Assembly (NCBI GenBank): GCA_023430325.1 | Contig: JAEZAU010000124.1 | Coordinates: forward strand, 1-10,322 | Source: Bacteroidota bacterium | GTDB taxonomy: Bacteria > Bacteroidota > Bacteroidia > Flavobacteriales_F > PHOS-HE28 | Length of the DNA stretch: 10,322 bases | Reading direction: 5' to 3' | Shown: piece after piece, positions 1 to 7,116 of the stretch | How the letters are laid out: every line of letters starts with the position of its first letter | How positions within the stretch are numbered: the stretch's first letter is position 1 | The notes under the pieces: model-generated | Databases searched by the model: none | Told to the model about the DNA's origin: nothing | What the model saw: the letters and a program-made list of their open reading frames with translations, nothing else | Made by a program: the position numbers and the translations under genes

Positions 1-164
1 ATCCCGAGCACTGCGTACTTCACACCTGCTGCATTCAGCAGCTTCGCAAAAGCTTTTGTGATCCGTCGCGCGCGATCATCAAAACTGCCCATGCAGCCGA
101 CCCAGAAGAGGACCTCCGGGGTTTCGCGGGCGGCGGCGTATTCGGCCATTGTTCTTATCTGCAT
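1..164 (-). CDS. (Fe-S)-binding CCG-domain protein, heterodisulfide reductase-like (partial, N-terminus only)
   Basis: Only the first 54 or so residues are present; the gene runs off the left edge. The reading frame contains FWVGCMGSFDDRAR followed by ITKAFAKLLNAAGVKYAVLG. This matches the start of the cysteine-rich (CCG) (Fe-S) oxidoreductases of Bacteroidota that resemble HdrB/GlpC-type subunits, with the first CCG-type cysteine in VGCMG. It follows the membrane (Fe-S) protein on the same strand, its usual partner, so the two probably form one electron-transfer complex at the inner face of the membrane; the actual substrates are unknown. The start is ambiguous. In-frame ATGs lie at 185, 176, 164 and 149, below an in-frame stop at 189-191. 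I prefer 164 (MQIRTMAEY) because family members carry a few residues before the TMAE segment. The 103-base gap to the upstream gene holds a long palindrome. Confidence 0.85.
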   Translation of the reverse strand, partial: MQIRTMAEYAAARETPEVLFWVGCMGSFDDRARRITKAFAKLLNAAGVKYAVLG

Positions 165-185
165 GGCGCCGAACATTTGTTGCAT

Positions 186-261
186 ATGTCACGCTGAGCT
201 CGTCGAAGCGCTACCCGAAAGTATCGATCACGTTGGCCCTTCGGCGGGCTCAGGGTGACAT
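186..261. repeat. long imperfect palindrome, REP-like intergenic element
   Basis: Left arm 186-210 and right arm 237-261 are inverted copies: 21 of 25 positions pair, around a 26-base loop. The core of the right arm read in reverse is CCTGAGCCCGCCGAAGGG, and the left arm reads GCTGAGCTCGTCGAAGCG. Motifs of the type CCTGAGC..GTCGAAGG recur as intergenic palindromes in many bacterial genomes (recalled, not searched). It lies wholly between the stop of the membrane (Fe-S) gene at 268 and the likely start of the next gene at 164. In the shared mRNA it would fold into a strong hairpin. It has no T-tract, so it is not a standard terminator. It could limit or protect part of the operon transcript. 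Confidence 0.85.
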
Positions 262-267
262 CGTTTT

Positions 268-1590
268 TCATGCTTCAGTTCCCTCCGTCCATTCAAGTCT
301 CCGATCCGGCCCGAACGCCCACGGTGCGCCATTGTTCTCCACATTGTTGAACATGCTCGTGAGCGCAGGACGTGTGCTGCTCTGCTCCATCACCAGATAT
401 CTTCGCATCTCGGTGATGATGTGTACCGGATCGATGTTCACCGGGCATGCCAGTGTGCAGGCGTTGCAGGTGGTGCAAGCCCAAAGCTCCTCATCCTTGA
501 TCCAGGAGAAAAGATCCTTTCCATCGTCCTTGAACTCACCGTTCTGGTTGATGTTGCGGCCGACTTCCTCCAACCGATCGCGCGTGTTCATCACGATCTT
601 CCGTGGGCTGAGCAATTTTCCGGTGATCGTGGCCGGACATTCACTGGAGCATCGGCCGCATTCCGTGCAGGAGTAAGCATCCAACAGACTCTTCCAACTT
701 AGATCGAATACGTCCTTCGCGCCGAAACGCTCGATCGGAGCGTTGGGATCAACGGTTGGTGGCGGAAGGCTTGGATCAAGCATCAGCTTCACCTCTTGCG
801 TCACCTTGTCCATGTTCTTCATCTCCGTGCGTGGCTTCAGCTTGCTGTACCACACGTTCGGGAATGCCAGGATGATGTGCAGATGTTTGCTGATCACCAG
901 GTAGTTCAGGAACGCGAGGATCCCCAGGATGTGGAACCACCAATAGAAGCGCTCGAACAAGATCACCGATCCATCGGAAAGTCCGGCATACAACGGCCGC
1001 AGCATTGTACTGATCGGAAATGATCCCGCTTCAATGTAAGGTCCAATTCCGCGCGCTGCAAGCACCTGATCGGACGCGTTCCAATTGAGGAAGGCGAGCA
1101 TCAAAAGGATCTCGGTCACCAGGATCACCGCCGCATCACGTTGCGGCCCTTCAGTCATTTCGTAACCACAGAAACGGCGGATCCGCACGATCCACCTGCG
1201 CGCCAGGAAGATCACACAGGCCACGATCACCAGCAGCGCGAGTATCTCGAACGATCCGATCAGGAAGGCGTAGAACCCGCCGCTGAACGCGAACAACCGG
1301 TGCGTGCCGAAGACACCATCGATCATGATCTCCAGCACCTCCAGGTTGATGATGATGAAGCCCAGATAAACGATGATGTGCATGATGCCGGCGATCGGGC
1401 GCATCATCATCTTGCTCTGCCCCAAGGCCACGCGTGTCATGATGGCCCAGCGCTCGCCTTTGCGATCGTTGCGCTGTTCGGGCCGGCCCAGCAGGATGTT
1501 CCTGCGTATACGGCCGATGTTGCGAACGAAGAAGAAGATCGCTACCGCGAAGGCAAGAATGAATGCGATGTTGCCGATCCCGAAGCTCAT
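268..1590 (-). CDS. membrane-bound (Fe-S) oxidoreductase subunit, nitrate reductase gamma/heterodisulfide reductase-like
   Basis: 440 residues. The N-terminal half is hydrophobic with about five or six membrane segments (roughly residues 4-23, 64-85, 103-130, 152-168 and 217-235). The C-terminal half is soluble and carries two 4Fe-4S motifs of CxxCxxCxxxCP type: C308, C311, C314, C318 and C372, C375, C378, C382. This matches the fused cytochrome-b-like plus ferredoxin-like subunits of heterodisulfide-reductase-related complexes in Bacteroidota. Histidines near membrane segments (H71, H220, H236, H238) are candidate heme b ligands, but I cannot assign them. The inferred role is electron transfer between the quinone pool and a cytosolic partner, probably the CCG-domain protein encoded next. 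Its ATG overlaps the mlaD-like stop by four bases (ATGA), so translation is likely coupled. The substrate is unknown. Confidence 0.9.
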   Translation of the reverse strand: MSFGIGNIAFILAFAVAIFFFVRNIGRIRRNILLGRPEQRNDRKGERWAIMTRVALGQSKMMMRPIAGIMHIIVYLGFIIINLEVLEIMIDGVFGTHRLFAFSGGFYAFLIGSFEILALLVIVACVIFLARRWIVRIRRFCGYEMTEGPQRDAAVILVTEILLMLAFLNWNASDQVLAARGIGPYIEAGSFPISTMLRPLYAGLSDGSVILFERFYWWFHILGILAFLNYLVISKHLHIILAFPNVWYSKLKPRTEMKNMDKVTQEVKLMLDPSLPPPTVDPNAPIERFGAKDVFDLSWKSLLDAYSCTECGRCSSECPATITGKLLSPRKIVMNTRDRLEEVGRNINQNGEFKDDGKDLFSWIKDEELWACTTCNACTLACPVNIDPVHIITEMRRYLVMEQSSTRPALTSMFNNVENNGAPWAFGPDRRLEWTEGTEA

Positions 1591-2609
1591 GGCTTCACAT
1601 CGGCCTTTATCGATTCCTTGATGCGCTCCACATCGCTCTTGCTCAACTTCGGCTGGCGATCCTTCCGACCGAAAACAGAGAGATGAACGTAGCGGTTCGG
1701 ATTCACCCGAAGATCTTCGATCAACAGATCCAATTCGCGGCTGGCGGATTCAAGGTTGTTATAAAGAGAATCGTTCTTCAACAATGCGCCCATGGTCCCC
1801 TGCCCTGCATTGAGATCGTTCATGATCGTCTTCAACTGGGCGCTGCTCTCGTTCATGTTGCGCATGACGTTGTCCAGATCGCCGCGCGCCATTATGGTGG
1901 TGACGCTGTCCAGATTGCTGAGGATGCTGATCAGCTTCTGGTTGTAACCGACCACGTTCTCGGTGATCACACGGAGGTTGTTAACCGTTGCGCTGATGTT
2001 GTTGCTTTCGGCAACGATCAACGCATCGATCCGCTCGGCGGAACGCTGGAAGGCTTCGAGCGTACGGCGGATGCTGGTGAAGCCCGAATCGATATCGGCC
2101 GTGGCCTGATCGTTCAGGATCAATTGCAATCTGGTGAGCAGTGAATCCACGTTGGTGATCATGCTCTCCGCACGTTTCTTCAATGGATCGATCTGTGAGC
2201 TTACCGCGTCCGTAAGGCTCATCTGTGCATCGCCCTCCAACGTGGCTCCACGTTCTGCCGGCGTACTGCTCTGGCCCATCAACAGCTTCAACGACCGTGA
2301 GAAGATGTCCGAAGAATAGATCTGGACCTTGGTATCTTCCGGGATCACGAGTTCCGATTCATCGATCTGAAAGCTCAGCTTGATGCGTCCATCGGAAAGC
2401 AATTCCGATTCGATGACCTGGCCTACACGAAAGCCGTTGTAATAGACGGGTGTGGATTCATTGATCCCCGAGATGTCATTGTAGATCGCGTGAAAGACGT
2501 TCCGCTTCTGGAAAAGATCAAGGCCTTTCAGATAGTTGATCCCGAATATCAAGAGGCCGATGCCGGCCAATACCATCAATGCTATGGTGTACTCTCTTTT
2601 GATCTTCAT
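1587..2609 (-). CDS. MlaD family (MCE domain) protein
   Basis: 340 residues. One N-terminal membrane anchor (about residues 9-26) is followed by a single MCE domain (about 37-115, including YNDISGINESTPVYYNGFRVGQV). A long, mostly helical C-terminal region (about 135-300) is rich in Asn, Ser, Leu and Asp and is likely coiled. This is the architecture of MlaD/PqiB-type substrate-binding proteins, which hold lipids between inner and outer membranes, usually with an MlaE/MlaF ABC transporter. No mlaE or mlaF is visible here, so the transporter must be elsewhere or the protein acts differently. It starts 31 bases after the amidase stop and ends in an ATGA overlap with the (Fe-S) membrane gene. 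It is therefore the middle of an operon. The family call is firm; the lipid substrate is not known. Confidence 0.92.
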   Translation of the reverse strand: MKIKREYTIALMVLAGIGLLIFGINYLKGLDLFQKRNVFHAIYNDISGINESTPVYYNGFRVGQVIESELLSDGRIKLSFQIDESELVIPEDTKVQIYSSDIFSRSLKLLMGQSSTPAERGATLEGDAQMSLTDAVSSQIDPLKKRAESMITNVDSLLTRLQLILNDQATADIDSGFTSIRRTLEAFQRSAERIDALIVAESNNISATVNNLRVITENVVGYNQKLISILSNLDSVTTIMARGDLDNVMRNMNESSAQLKTIMNDLNAGQGTMGALLKNDSLYNNLESASRELDLLIEDLRVNPNRYVHLSVFGRKDRQPKLSKSDVERIKESIKADVKP

Positions 2610-2640
2610 TCATACCGTCTCAAACCCCCGAAGAATAAAC

Positions 2641-3792
2641 TTAATGCTGCGCTAATTTAACGGCTTCCTGCAGGTCTATGCGAGCCCCATCGCGGAAGGC
2701 CACGATGAACGCGCCGCTGAAGCCCTTTTCCCGGCATAGTTCCTGGACCTTGCGTGCCCCGTCCAGCGTACCCTCATCACCCAGCGTATACTTGAACATT
2801 CCAGCTCCCGTGTGCTCCTGAACACCATCCAGACCATTGAAATTCTTAGGGTCTATCTTGATCTGTTTGGCCGATGTGGTGATCTGGACCTTGAAACGAA
2901 CGCCTGATGCGACAACAAGTGGAGCGTCGGCCTTTGCCGTATCCTTCCCGGCCTCTACCACCGGAGCGGGTGCCACCACGGTCTCCACGCCTTCGCGCAT
3001 GGCCTTGTATTCCTTGAACGCCCGGTACAGAGCACTGGCCATGTAGTCCTGGCCTTTTTCGCTTTGAAGAAAATCCTCCTCCGCGGGATTGGAGAGGAAG
3101 CCAAGTTCCACCAGCACCGATGGCATGGTGGTGTAACTGATCACCAGGAACCCGGCCTGCCTCACACCGCGATCGGGCCTGCCCACACGCTCCCTGAACT
3201 GCTTCTGCACGAGCGATGAAAAAAGCAGGCTATGGTCCAGGTGAACGTTCTGGCGAAGGCTCAGCGCGATCATGCTTTCGGGATCCTTCGGATCGTAGCC
3301 ATCATACTTCAATTCATGGTTCTCTTCCAACAGGATGGCGGCATTCTCCTTCATGGCCACCTTCATGTTCGCCTCGGTCTTGTGCAGACCCATTACATAG
3401 GTTTCCGCACCTATCGGCTCCTTCTTCTCATTGCTGTTGCAATGGATGCTGATGAACAGATCGGCCTTGTTGCGGTTGGCGATCTGCGATCGTTCCATCA
3501 GCTCGATGAACCGATCATCGGACCGGGTATAGATCACGTTCACATCGGGAAAGGCCTCCTTGATGTACTTGCCGGCCAGCAGCGAAACGCTGAGTGCGAT
3601 GTCAGATTCCGTGGCCTTGTAACGGCCGCTGCCGATGGCACCTGGGTCCTTTCCACCGTGGCCTGCATCGATGACCACCGTCCTGATCTTGTTCGGATCG
3701 ATGGAAGGTGACTGTGCAGCCGCAGGGCGCCAGATCACAAAAGCGACCGCGATCGCAAACACACACTTCGATATGATGCTCATGCGTTCCAT
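2641..3792 (-). CDS. N-acetylmuramoyl-L-alanine amidase (Amidase_3) with SPOR-like C-terminus
   Basis: 383 residues from the start chosen here. A signal peptide (MERMSIISKCVFAIAVAF..., cleavage probably after AAAQ near residue 27) leads to a zinc amidase domain. Visible metal ligands are H45 in IDAGHGGKDPG, E62 in TESD and H117 in SIHCNS; the catalytic Glu is E229 in VELGFLSN. It should cleave the amide bond between muramic acid and the stem peptide in the periplasm, in cell separation or wall turnover. Residues about 296-375 resemble a SPOR-like domain that may bind denuded glycan. The frame stays open upstream to an ATG at 3942, with others at 3870 and 3783. I chose 3792 because it places the hydrophobic core properly for a signal peptide, and 3783 is nearly as good. 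It is the first gene of the minus-strand operon and is divergent from lptD. Confidence 0.9.
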   Translation of the reverse strand: MERMSIISKCVFAIAVAFVIWRPAAAQSPSIDPNKIRTVVIDAGHGGKDPGAIGSGRYKATESDIALSVSLLAGKYIKEAFPDVNVIYTRSDDRFIELMERSQIANRNKADLFISIHCNSNEKKEPIGAETYVMGLHKTEANMKVAMKENAAILLEENHELKYDGYDPKDPESMIALSLRQNVHLDHSLLFSSLVQKQFRERVGRPDRGVRQAGFLVISYTTMPSVLVELGFLSNPAEEDFLQSEKGQDYMASALYRAFKEYKAMREGVETVVAPAPVVEAGKDTAKADAPLVVASGVRFKVQITTSAKQIKIDPKNFNGLDGVQEHTGAGMFKYTLGDEGTLDGARKVQELCREKGFSGAFIVAFRDGARIDLQEAVKLAQH

Positions 3793-3850
3793 GGCACCCG
3801 GAGGGCGATGCGTAATTTTCGGCCCGCCTTCCCCGAGGGAAGACAGGTCA
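3793..3850. other. divergent control region between the amidase operon and lptD
   Basis: This short stretch separates the preferred starts of the two divergent genes and should hold promoter elements for at least lptD. It contains TAATTTTC at 3813-3820 on the plus strand, a possible -7 box, and a perfect 6-bp hairpin with a 3-base loop at 3828-3842 (CTTCCC CGA GGGAAG). Both genes have open frames extending through it, so its exact limits depend on uncertain start codons. Confidence 0.5.
3813..3820 (+). promoter_or_regulatory. candidate -7 box for lptD
   Basis: TAATTTTC resembles the Bacteroidota sigma consensus TAnnTTTG (one mismatch) and lies 30 bases before the ATG at 3851. No convincing TTG-type -33 element is visible upstream, so this is only a candidate. 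Confidence 0.25.
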
Positions 3851-6406
3851 ATGACATTTCCGCCATGCATCCGGCCCTCACGGCGCGAAGCTAGAACACG
3901 GTCCTCCCACGGCAGGTCCAACGGCGGTGCAGTTTTCATCAATTTCCTGTTGATGTGGGTGGCGGTGGTTGCAAACGGTCAGGCGTTGGAGCAGGAAGTG
4001 AAGTATGAGGCGCGTGACAGCATACGTTATGACATGGCCACGCAAATGGTGTACCTCTATGGTGCGGCCACCGTGAAATATGGTGATGTTCAGCTCACGG
4101 CAGATCGCATCGGGTTCAGTTTCACTAACGAGGAAGCGATCGCCTTTGGTGTACCTGACTCGGTAGGGAACATTGTAGGTAAACCGAATTTCGTGCAGGC
4201 CGGGCATGCGATCGAAGCCGATTCCATCCGCTACAACTCCAAAACGAAGGAAGGACTGATCCGTGAAGTGCGCACACAGGAACAGGAGACGTGGGTGCAT
4301 GCCGCATTGAGCAAGAGACATTCCGATGCGGAAGTGCATAGCAAGGGTGGAATGCTCACCACCTGCGATCGCCCCTACCCGCATTACCATTTCAAGGTGA
4401 GCAAGATGATCGTGATCCCGGACGACAAGATCGTGACCGGGCCTGCGTACATGAAATTCGGCCGAAAGATCCCCACACCCCTTGCGGTCCCTTTCGGTTT
4501 CTTCCCGAACAAACAGGGTGGATCGAGCGGGATCCTTATTCCCACCTACGGCAATTCCGATCAGTTCGGCTATTTCCTGTTGAATGGTGGATACTACATC
4601 CCCATCAACGATCGGATGGACCAGCAGATCACCGGTGATATCTATAGCCGCGGCAGCTGGGCCTTGCGGAGCGTTACACGTTACAAGACCCGTTACCGCT
4701 ACAACGGGAACCTCGATCTGAGCCGCAGCGTGATGGTGACCGGCCAGCCTGAATTTCCGGATTACGGAAGGTTGGTAAATTTTTTCGTTCGCTGGAACCA
4801 CCTGGTCGACCCCCGCGCAAGCCTCACCGATCGGTTCAATGCGAGTGTGAACTTCGGAACCAGCGGTCACTTCACGAACAACTTGAACAGTTCACTTTCC
4901 GATTACCTGAGCAACACCTTCCAGAGCAACATCAGCTGGACACATCTATGGCCATCGAGGCCGTACAATCTCGGAGTGAATCTGCGGCACAGCCAGAACA
5001 CGCTCACCAAGCAATTCGACATCACCGTTCCATCTGTCACCTTCAACGTGCAGCGCTTCTTCCCATTCCAGGTGGCTTCAAGACCTGCGCGCCGCTGGTA
5101 CGATCAGGTCGGCATAAGCTTCACCAGCAATTTCGACAATCGTCTTTCGATCCACGAGGATTCCCTCGGCGTACGCACCGTTCCGCAACTCTTCCGCGAA
5201 ATGCAGAACGGATTCCGCCATACAGCGACCGTGAGTTCAACGTTCAAGACGAAATTCTTCACGCTCAATCCTGAATTCAGGGCCACCGATCGGATGTACT
5301 TCCGGCAGTTGAGAAGAAGCACCCATCTTTCCGGAGAAGAGGTGATCATTTCTACCGATACGGTACCGCGATTCGCTGCACCGTTCGAATGGAGCGCCGG
5401 CGCCAACCTCACCAGCAAGCTTTACGGCATGTATACCATGCGCAGTGAAAAGATCCAGGCCATCCGGCACGTGATAACCCCGAACGTAGGTTTCAACTAC
5501 ACGCCCGGCAACAACACGGAAGTCTATGGCCCGTTCGGCAGCAACGGCAGCTGGATCAATTATTCGCCCTATGACATCGGGATCTATGGAAAACCGGCTG
5601 GTCAGGAAAGCGGCGCTGTAAGCCTGGGGCTCATCCAAAGCGTTGAGGCCAAAGTGCGCGATGGCAAAACCGTTGATGCAGGAGACACCGGGGCCAGCAA
5701 GAAGATCCGCCTCATCGATTTCGTTGGCATCAATACCAATTACGATCTGTTGCGCGATTCTTTACGATGGTCGCCGGTGAACATCAATGCGCGCACCTCA
5801 TTGCTCAACCGCATCAATGTGAACTACGTGAGCCTGTGGGATCCGCTCGCGGTGAACGAGCTGGGCCAGCGCATCGATCGGAGCGAACGATCGATGACCG
5901 GAAGGCTTGCACGCATGATCTACACCAATTGGGCGATCGGCTTCGATGTGAAAAGCCCGAAATATGGCCAGCCGATCGATGCACCGGCAGGCGGCGCGGA
6001 CCAGACCGTGGTGGAGGACACCGATCCATCGCGCGGCGCACGGATAGACTTCCGCATTCCATGGCGCTTGAACGTGAACTACAGTTATGACATCAACCGG
6101 TCCTACCTGGCGGGAGCCACCACCGATCTGGAGAGGCAGAGCGTGATCTTCAATGGTGACTTCAACATCATGAAATGGTGGAAGATCGGTTTCAGCAGCG
6201 GCTATGATCTCACGGCCGAGGAATGGACACCCACCGCCTTGAACCTCTATTGGGACCTGCATTGCTGGGAATTCAACGTGAACGTGATCCCGATCGGCAT
6301 CCGGCGCAGTTTCACCTTCCGCATCAACGTGAAGGCGAGTGTGCTGCGCGATCTGAAGTTCGAACAACGCCGGCCTATCGGTACCGACGGAAATTACCTG
6401 TACTGA
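3851..6406 (+). CDS. lptD: LptD-like LPS assembly outer-membrane protein
   Basis: 851 residues from the ATG used here. A hydrophobic stretch (about residues 28-41, FINFLLMWVAVVA) acts as the signal peptide after an unusually long arginine-rich lead. Then comes an OstA/LptA-like segment (about 55-140, with RYDMATQMVYLYGAATVKYGD), followed by the Bacteroidota LptD signature around 165-260 (TTCDRPYPHYHF, FGFFPNKQGGSSGILIP). The rest is a long run of amphipathic strands with alternating aromatic residues, typical of a large outer-membrane beta-barrel, ending in Tyr. It would insert lipopolysaccharide or lipooligosaccharide into the outer leaflet. A predicted mature protein starting near residue 44 has two cysteines, C172 and C805. 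The start is uncertain: 3851 gives a charged n-region, while the ATG at 3953 would leave almost no signal peptide. The stop overlaps the next ATG by one base (TGATG). Confidence 0.88.
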   Translation: MTFPPCIRPSRREARTRSSHGRSNGGAVFINFLLMWVAVVANGQALEQEVKYEARDSIRYDMATQMVYLYGAATVKYGDVQLTADRIGFSFTNEEAIAFGVPDSVGNIVGKPNFVQAGHAIEADSIRYNSKTKEGLIREVRTQEQETWVHAALSKRHSDAEVHSKGGMLTTCDRPYPHYHFKVSKMIVIPDDKIVTGPAYMKFGRKIPTPLAVPFGFFPNKQGGSSGILIPTYGNSDQFGYFLLNGGYYIPINDRMDQQITGDIYSRGSWALRSVTRYKTRYRYNGNLDLSRSVMVTGQPEFPDYGRLVNFFVRWNHLVDPRASLTDRFNASVNFGTSGHFTNNLNSSLSDYLSNTFQSNISWTHLWPSRPYNLGVNLRHSQNTLTKQFDITVPSVTFNVQRFFPFQVASRPARRWYDQVGISFTSNFDNRLSIHEDSLGVRTVPQLFREMQNGFRHTATVSSTFKTKFFTLNPEFRATDRMYFRQLRRSTHLSGEEVIISTDTVPRFAAPFEWSAGANLTSKLYGMYTMRSEKIQAIRHVITPNVGFNYTPGNNTEVYGPFGSNGSWINYSPYDIGIYGKPAGQESGAVSLGLIQSVEAKVRDGKTVDAGDTGASKKIRLIDFVGINTNYDLLRDSLRWSPVNINARTSLLNRINVNYVSLWDPLAVNELGQRIDRSERSMTGRLARMIYTNWAIGFDVKSPKYGQPIDAPAGGADQTVVEDTDPSRGARIDFRIPWRLNVNYSYDINRSYLAGATTDLERQSVIFNGDFNIMKWWKIGFSSGYDLTAEEWTPTALNLYWDLHCWEFNVNVIPIGIRRSFTFRINVKASVLRDLKFEQRRPIGTDGNYLY
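3886..3893 (-). promoter_or_regulatory. candidate -7 box for the amidase-mlaD-(Fe-S) operon
   Basis: On the minus strand this reads TAGCTTCG, followed by CG, one mismatch from TAnnTTTG. The same TAGCTTCGCG string occurs just upstream of the response regulator gene (9719-9726). If used, transcription would begin near 3880, leaving a leader of about 90 bases before the ATG at 3792; the ATG at 3870 would then be the first start codon on the mRNA. It lies inside the uncertain 5' end of lptD. No clear -33 box is seen. Confidence 0.3.
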
Positions 6407-6966
6407 TGCGCGTTCTGCTGCTGGACAATTACGACAGTTTCACCTGGAACCTTCATCATCTGCTGGAGCCGCATGCGCAGACCGATGTGGTGCGCAACGA
6501 CAAGATCTCCGTGGATGAAGCGGCGACCTACGATCGCATAGTGCTTTCGCCCGGGCCAGGTCTCCCAAGTGATGCCGGCATCATGATGGAACTGCTCTGG
6601 AAACTGATGCCGCATAAGCCCATCCTCGGAGTATGCCTCGGCATGCAGGCTATCGTCGAGATCTGTGGTGGCACGCTGTTCAATCAACCGAAAGTGATGC
6701 ACGGTGTCGCGGTGGATTGTGTGCCCACCGATCCGATCGACCCCTTGTTCGAAGGACTTCCCTCCCATTTTCCGGTGGGACTTTATCACTCGTGGGCGGC
6801 CGATCCGGCAACGCTTCCCCCTGCTCTGAAGATCACCGCGCGAAGTGAGCACGGCATCATCATGGCGCTGCGTCACACGCGTTTCGATGTGTGCGGCGTG
6901 CAGTTCCATCCCGAAAGTGTGTTGACCCCGGCGGGTAGTACGATCATTGGTAATTGGATGAAATAG
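6406..6966 (+). CDS. aminodeoxychorismate/anthranilate synthase component II (PabA/TrpG-type glutamine amidotransferase)
   Basis: 186 residues, a normal length for this class I glutamine amidotransferase. The N-terminal LLLDNYDSFTWNL motif, the oxyanion-strand SPGPG at 48-52, the nucleophile C77 in GVCLGMQA, and H168 with E170 in QFHPES give a complete catalytic triad. It releases ammonia from glutamine for a chorismate-using partner, making either 4-amino-4-deoxychorismate (folate) or anthranilate (tryptophan). Sequence alone does not separate PabA from TrpG, and no trpE or pabB lies nearby, so I give no symbol. The absence of a trp cluster favours the folate role or a dual role. Its ATG shares a base with the lptD stop, so it is probably translated by termination-reinitiation from the lptD mRNA. 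Confidence 0.93.
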   Translation: MRVLLLDNYDSFTWNLHHLLEPHAQTDVVRNDKISVDEAATYDRIVLSPGPGLPSDAGIMMELLWKLMPHKPILGVCLGMQAIVEICGGTLFNQPKVMHGVAVDCVPTDPIDPLFEGLPSHFPVGLYHSWAADPATLPPALKITARSEHGIIMALRHTRFDVCGVQFHPESVLTPAGSTIIGNWMK

Positions 6967-7061
6967 TCGGGCGTATCCCTTTGTTGAATGCACAAAGGGC
7001 CGGGCTATGCGCTGCAAGTCCTCGCTGCGCTGCGGGCTTTCCGCTACTATCCCTTACGCGC
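6967..7061 (-). repeat. structured repeat element, copy 1 (minus orientation)
   Basis: Read on the minus strand it has, in order: GCGTAAGGGATAG, AGCGGAAAGCCCG, a very short first stem region, GAGGACTTGCAGCGCATAGC, CCGGCCC, a second hairpin, then GGGATACGCCCG. The second hairpin is perfect: CCCTTTGT pairs with ACAAAGGG (6977-6984 with 6992-6999, plus coordinates) around 7 bases. The ends GCGTA (7055-7059) and TACGC (6971-6975) are complementary and could close the structure. It starts directly after the glutamine amidotransferase stop and is antisense to that gene. The hairpin could help end that transcript, but there is no T-tract. Confidence 0.75.
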
Positions 7062-7097
7062 TGCGCAATGCCAGATGATCGCTGTTCTCAACAGATG

Positions 7098-7115
7098 ATC
7101 CGGCCTGTGCCGGAT
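7098..7115. repeat. perfect 7-bp hairpin between repeat copies 1 and 2
   Basis: ATCCGGC and GCCGGAT pair around the 4-base loop CTGT. It sits in the 55-base spacer between the two oppositely oriented repeat copies, just after a short direct repeat (CAGATGATC at 7072-7080 and 7092-7100). No function can be assigned. Confidence 0.6.
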
Positions 7116-7116
7116 G

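Noticed and set aside
58..258. 66-codon plus-strand open frame across the left palindrome
   Set aside because: Runs through the start of the CCG-domain gene and the inverted repeat; translation has no family resemblance.
1141..1686. 181-codon plus-strand open frame over the (Fe-S) and mlaD genes
   Set aside because: Spans the junction of two strongly supported genes on the opposite strand; low-complexity His/Asp/Glu-rich translation.
3878..4870. 330-codon open frame on the minus strand inside lptD
   Set aside because: It is antisense to a clearly conserved LptD sequence, has no recognisable domain, and its composition (rich in His, Arg and Val from reverse-complemented codons) is that of a shadow frame.
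6977..6999. Stand-alone rho-independent terminator after the amidotransferase gene
   Set aside because: The 8-bp hairpin is perfect, but no T-tract follows on the plus strand and the hairpin is better explained as the second stem of repeat copy 1.
7072..7100. Attachment-site-like direct repeat CAGATGATC
   Set aside because: Only 9 bases, 20 bases apart, with no integrase or mobile cargo; likely chance or local slippage.
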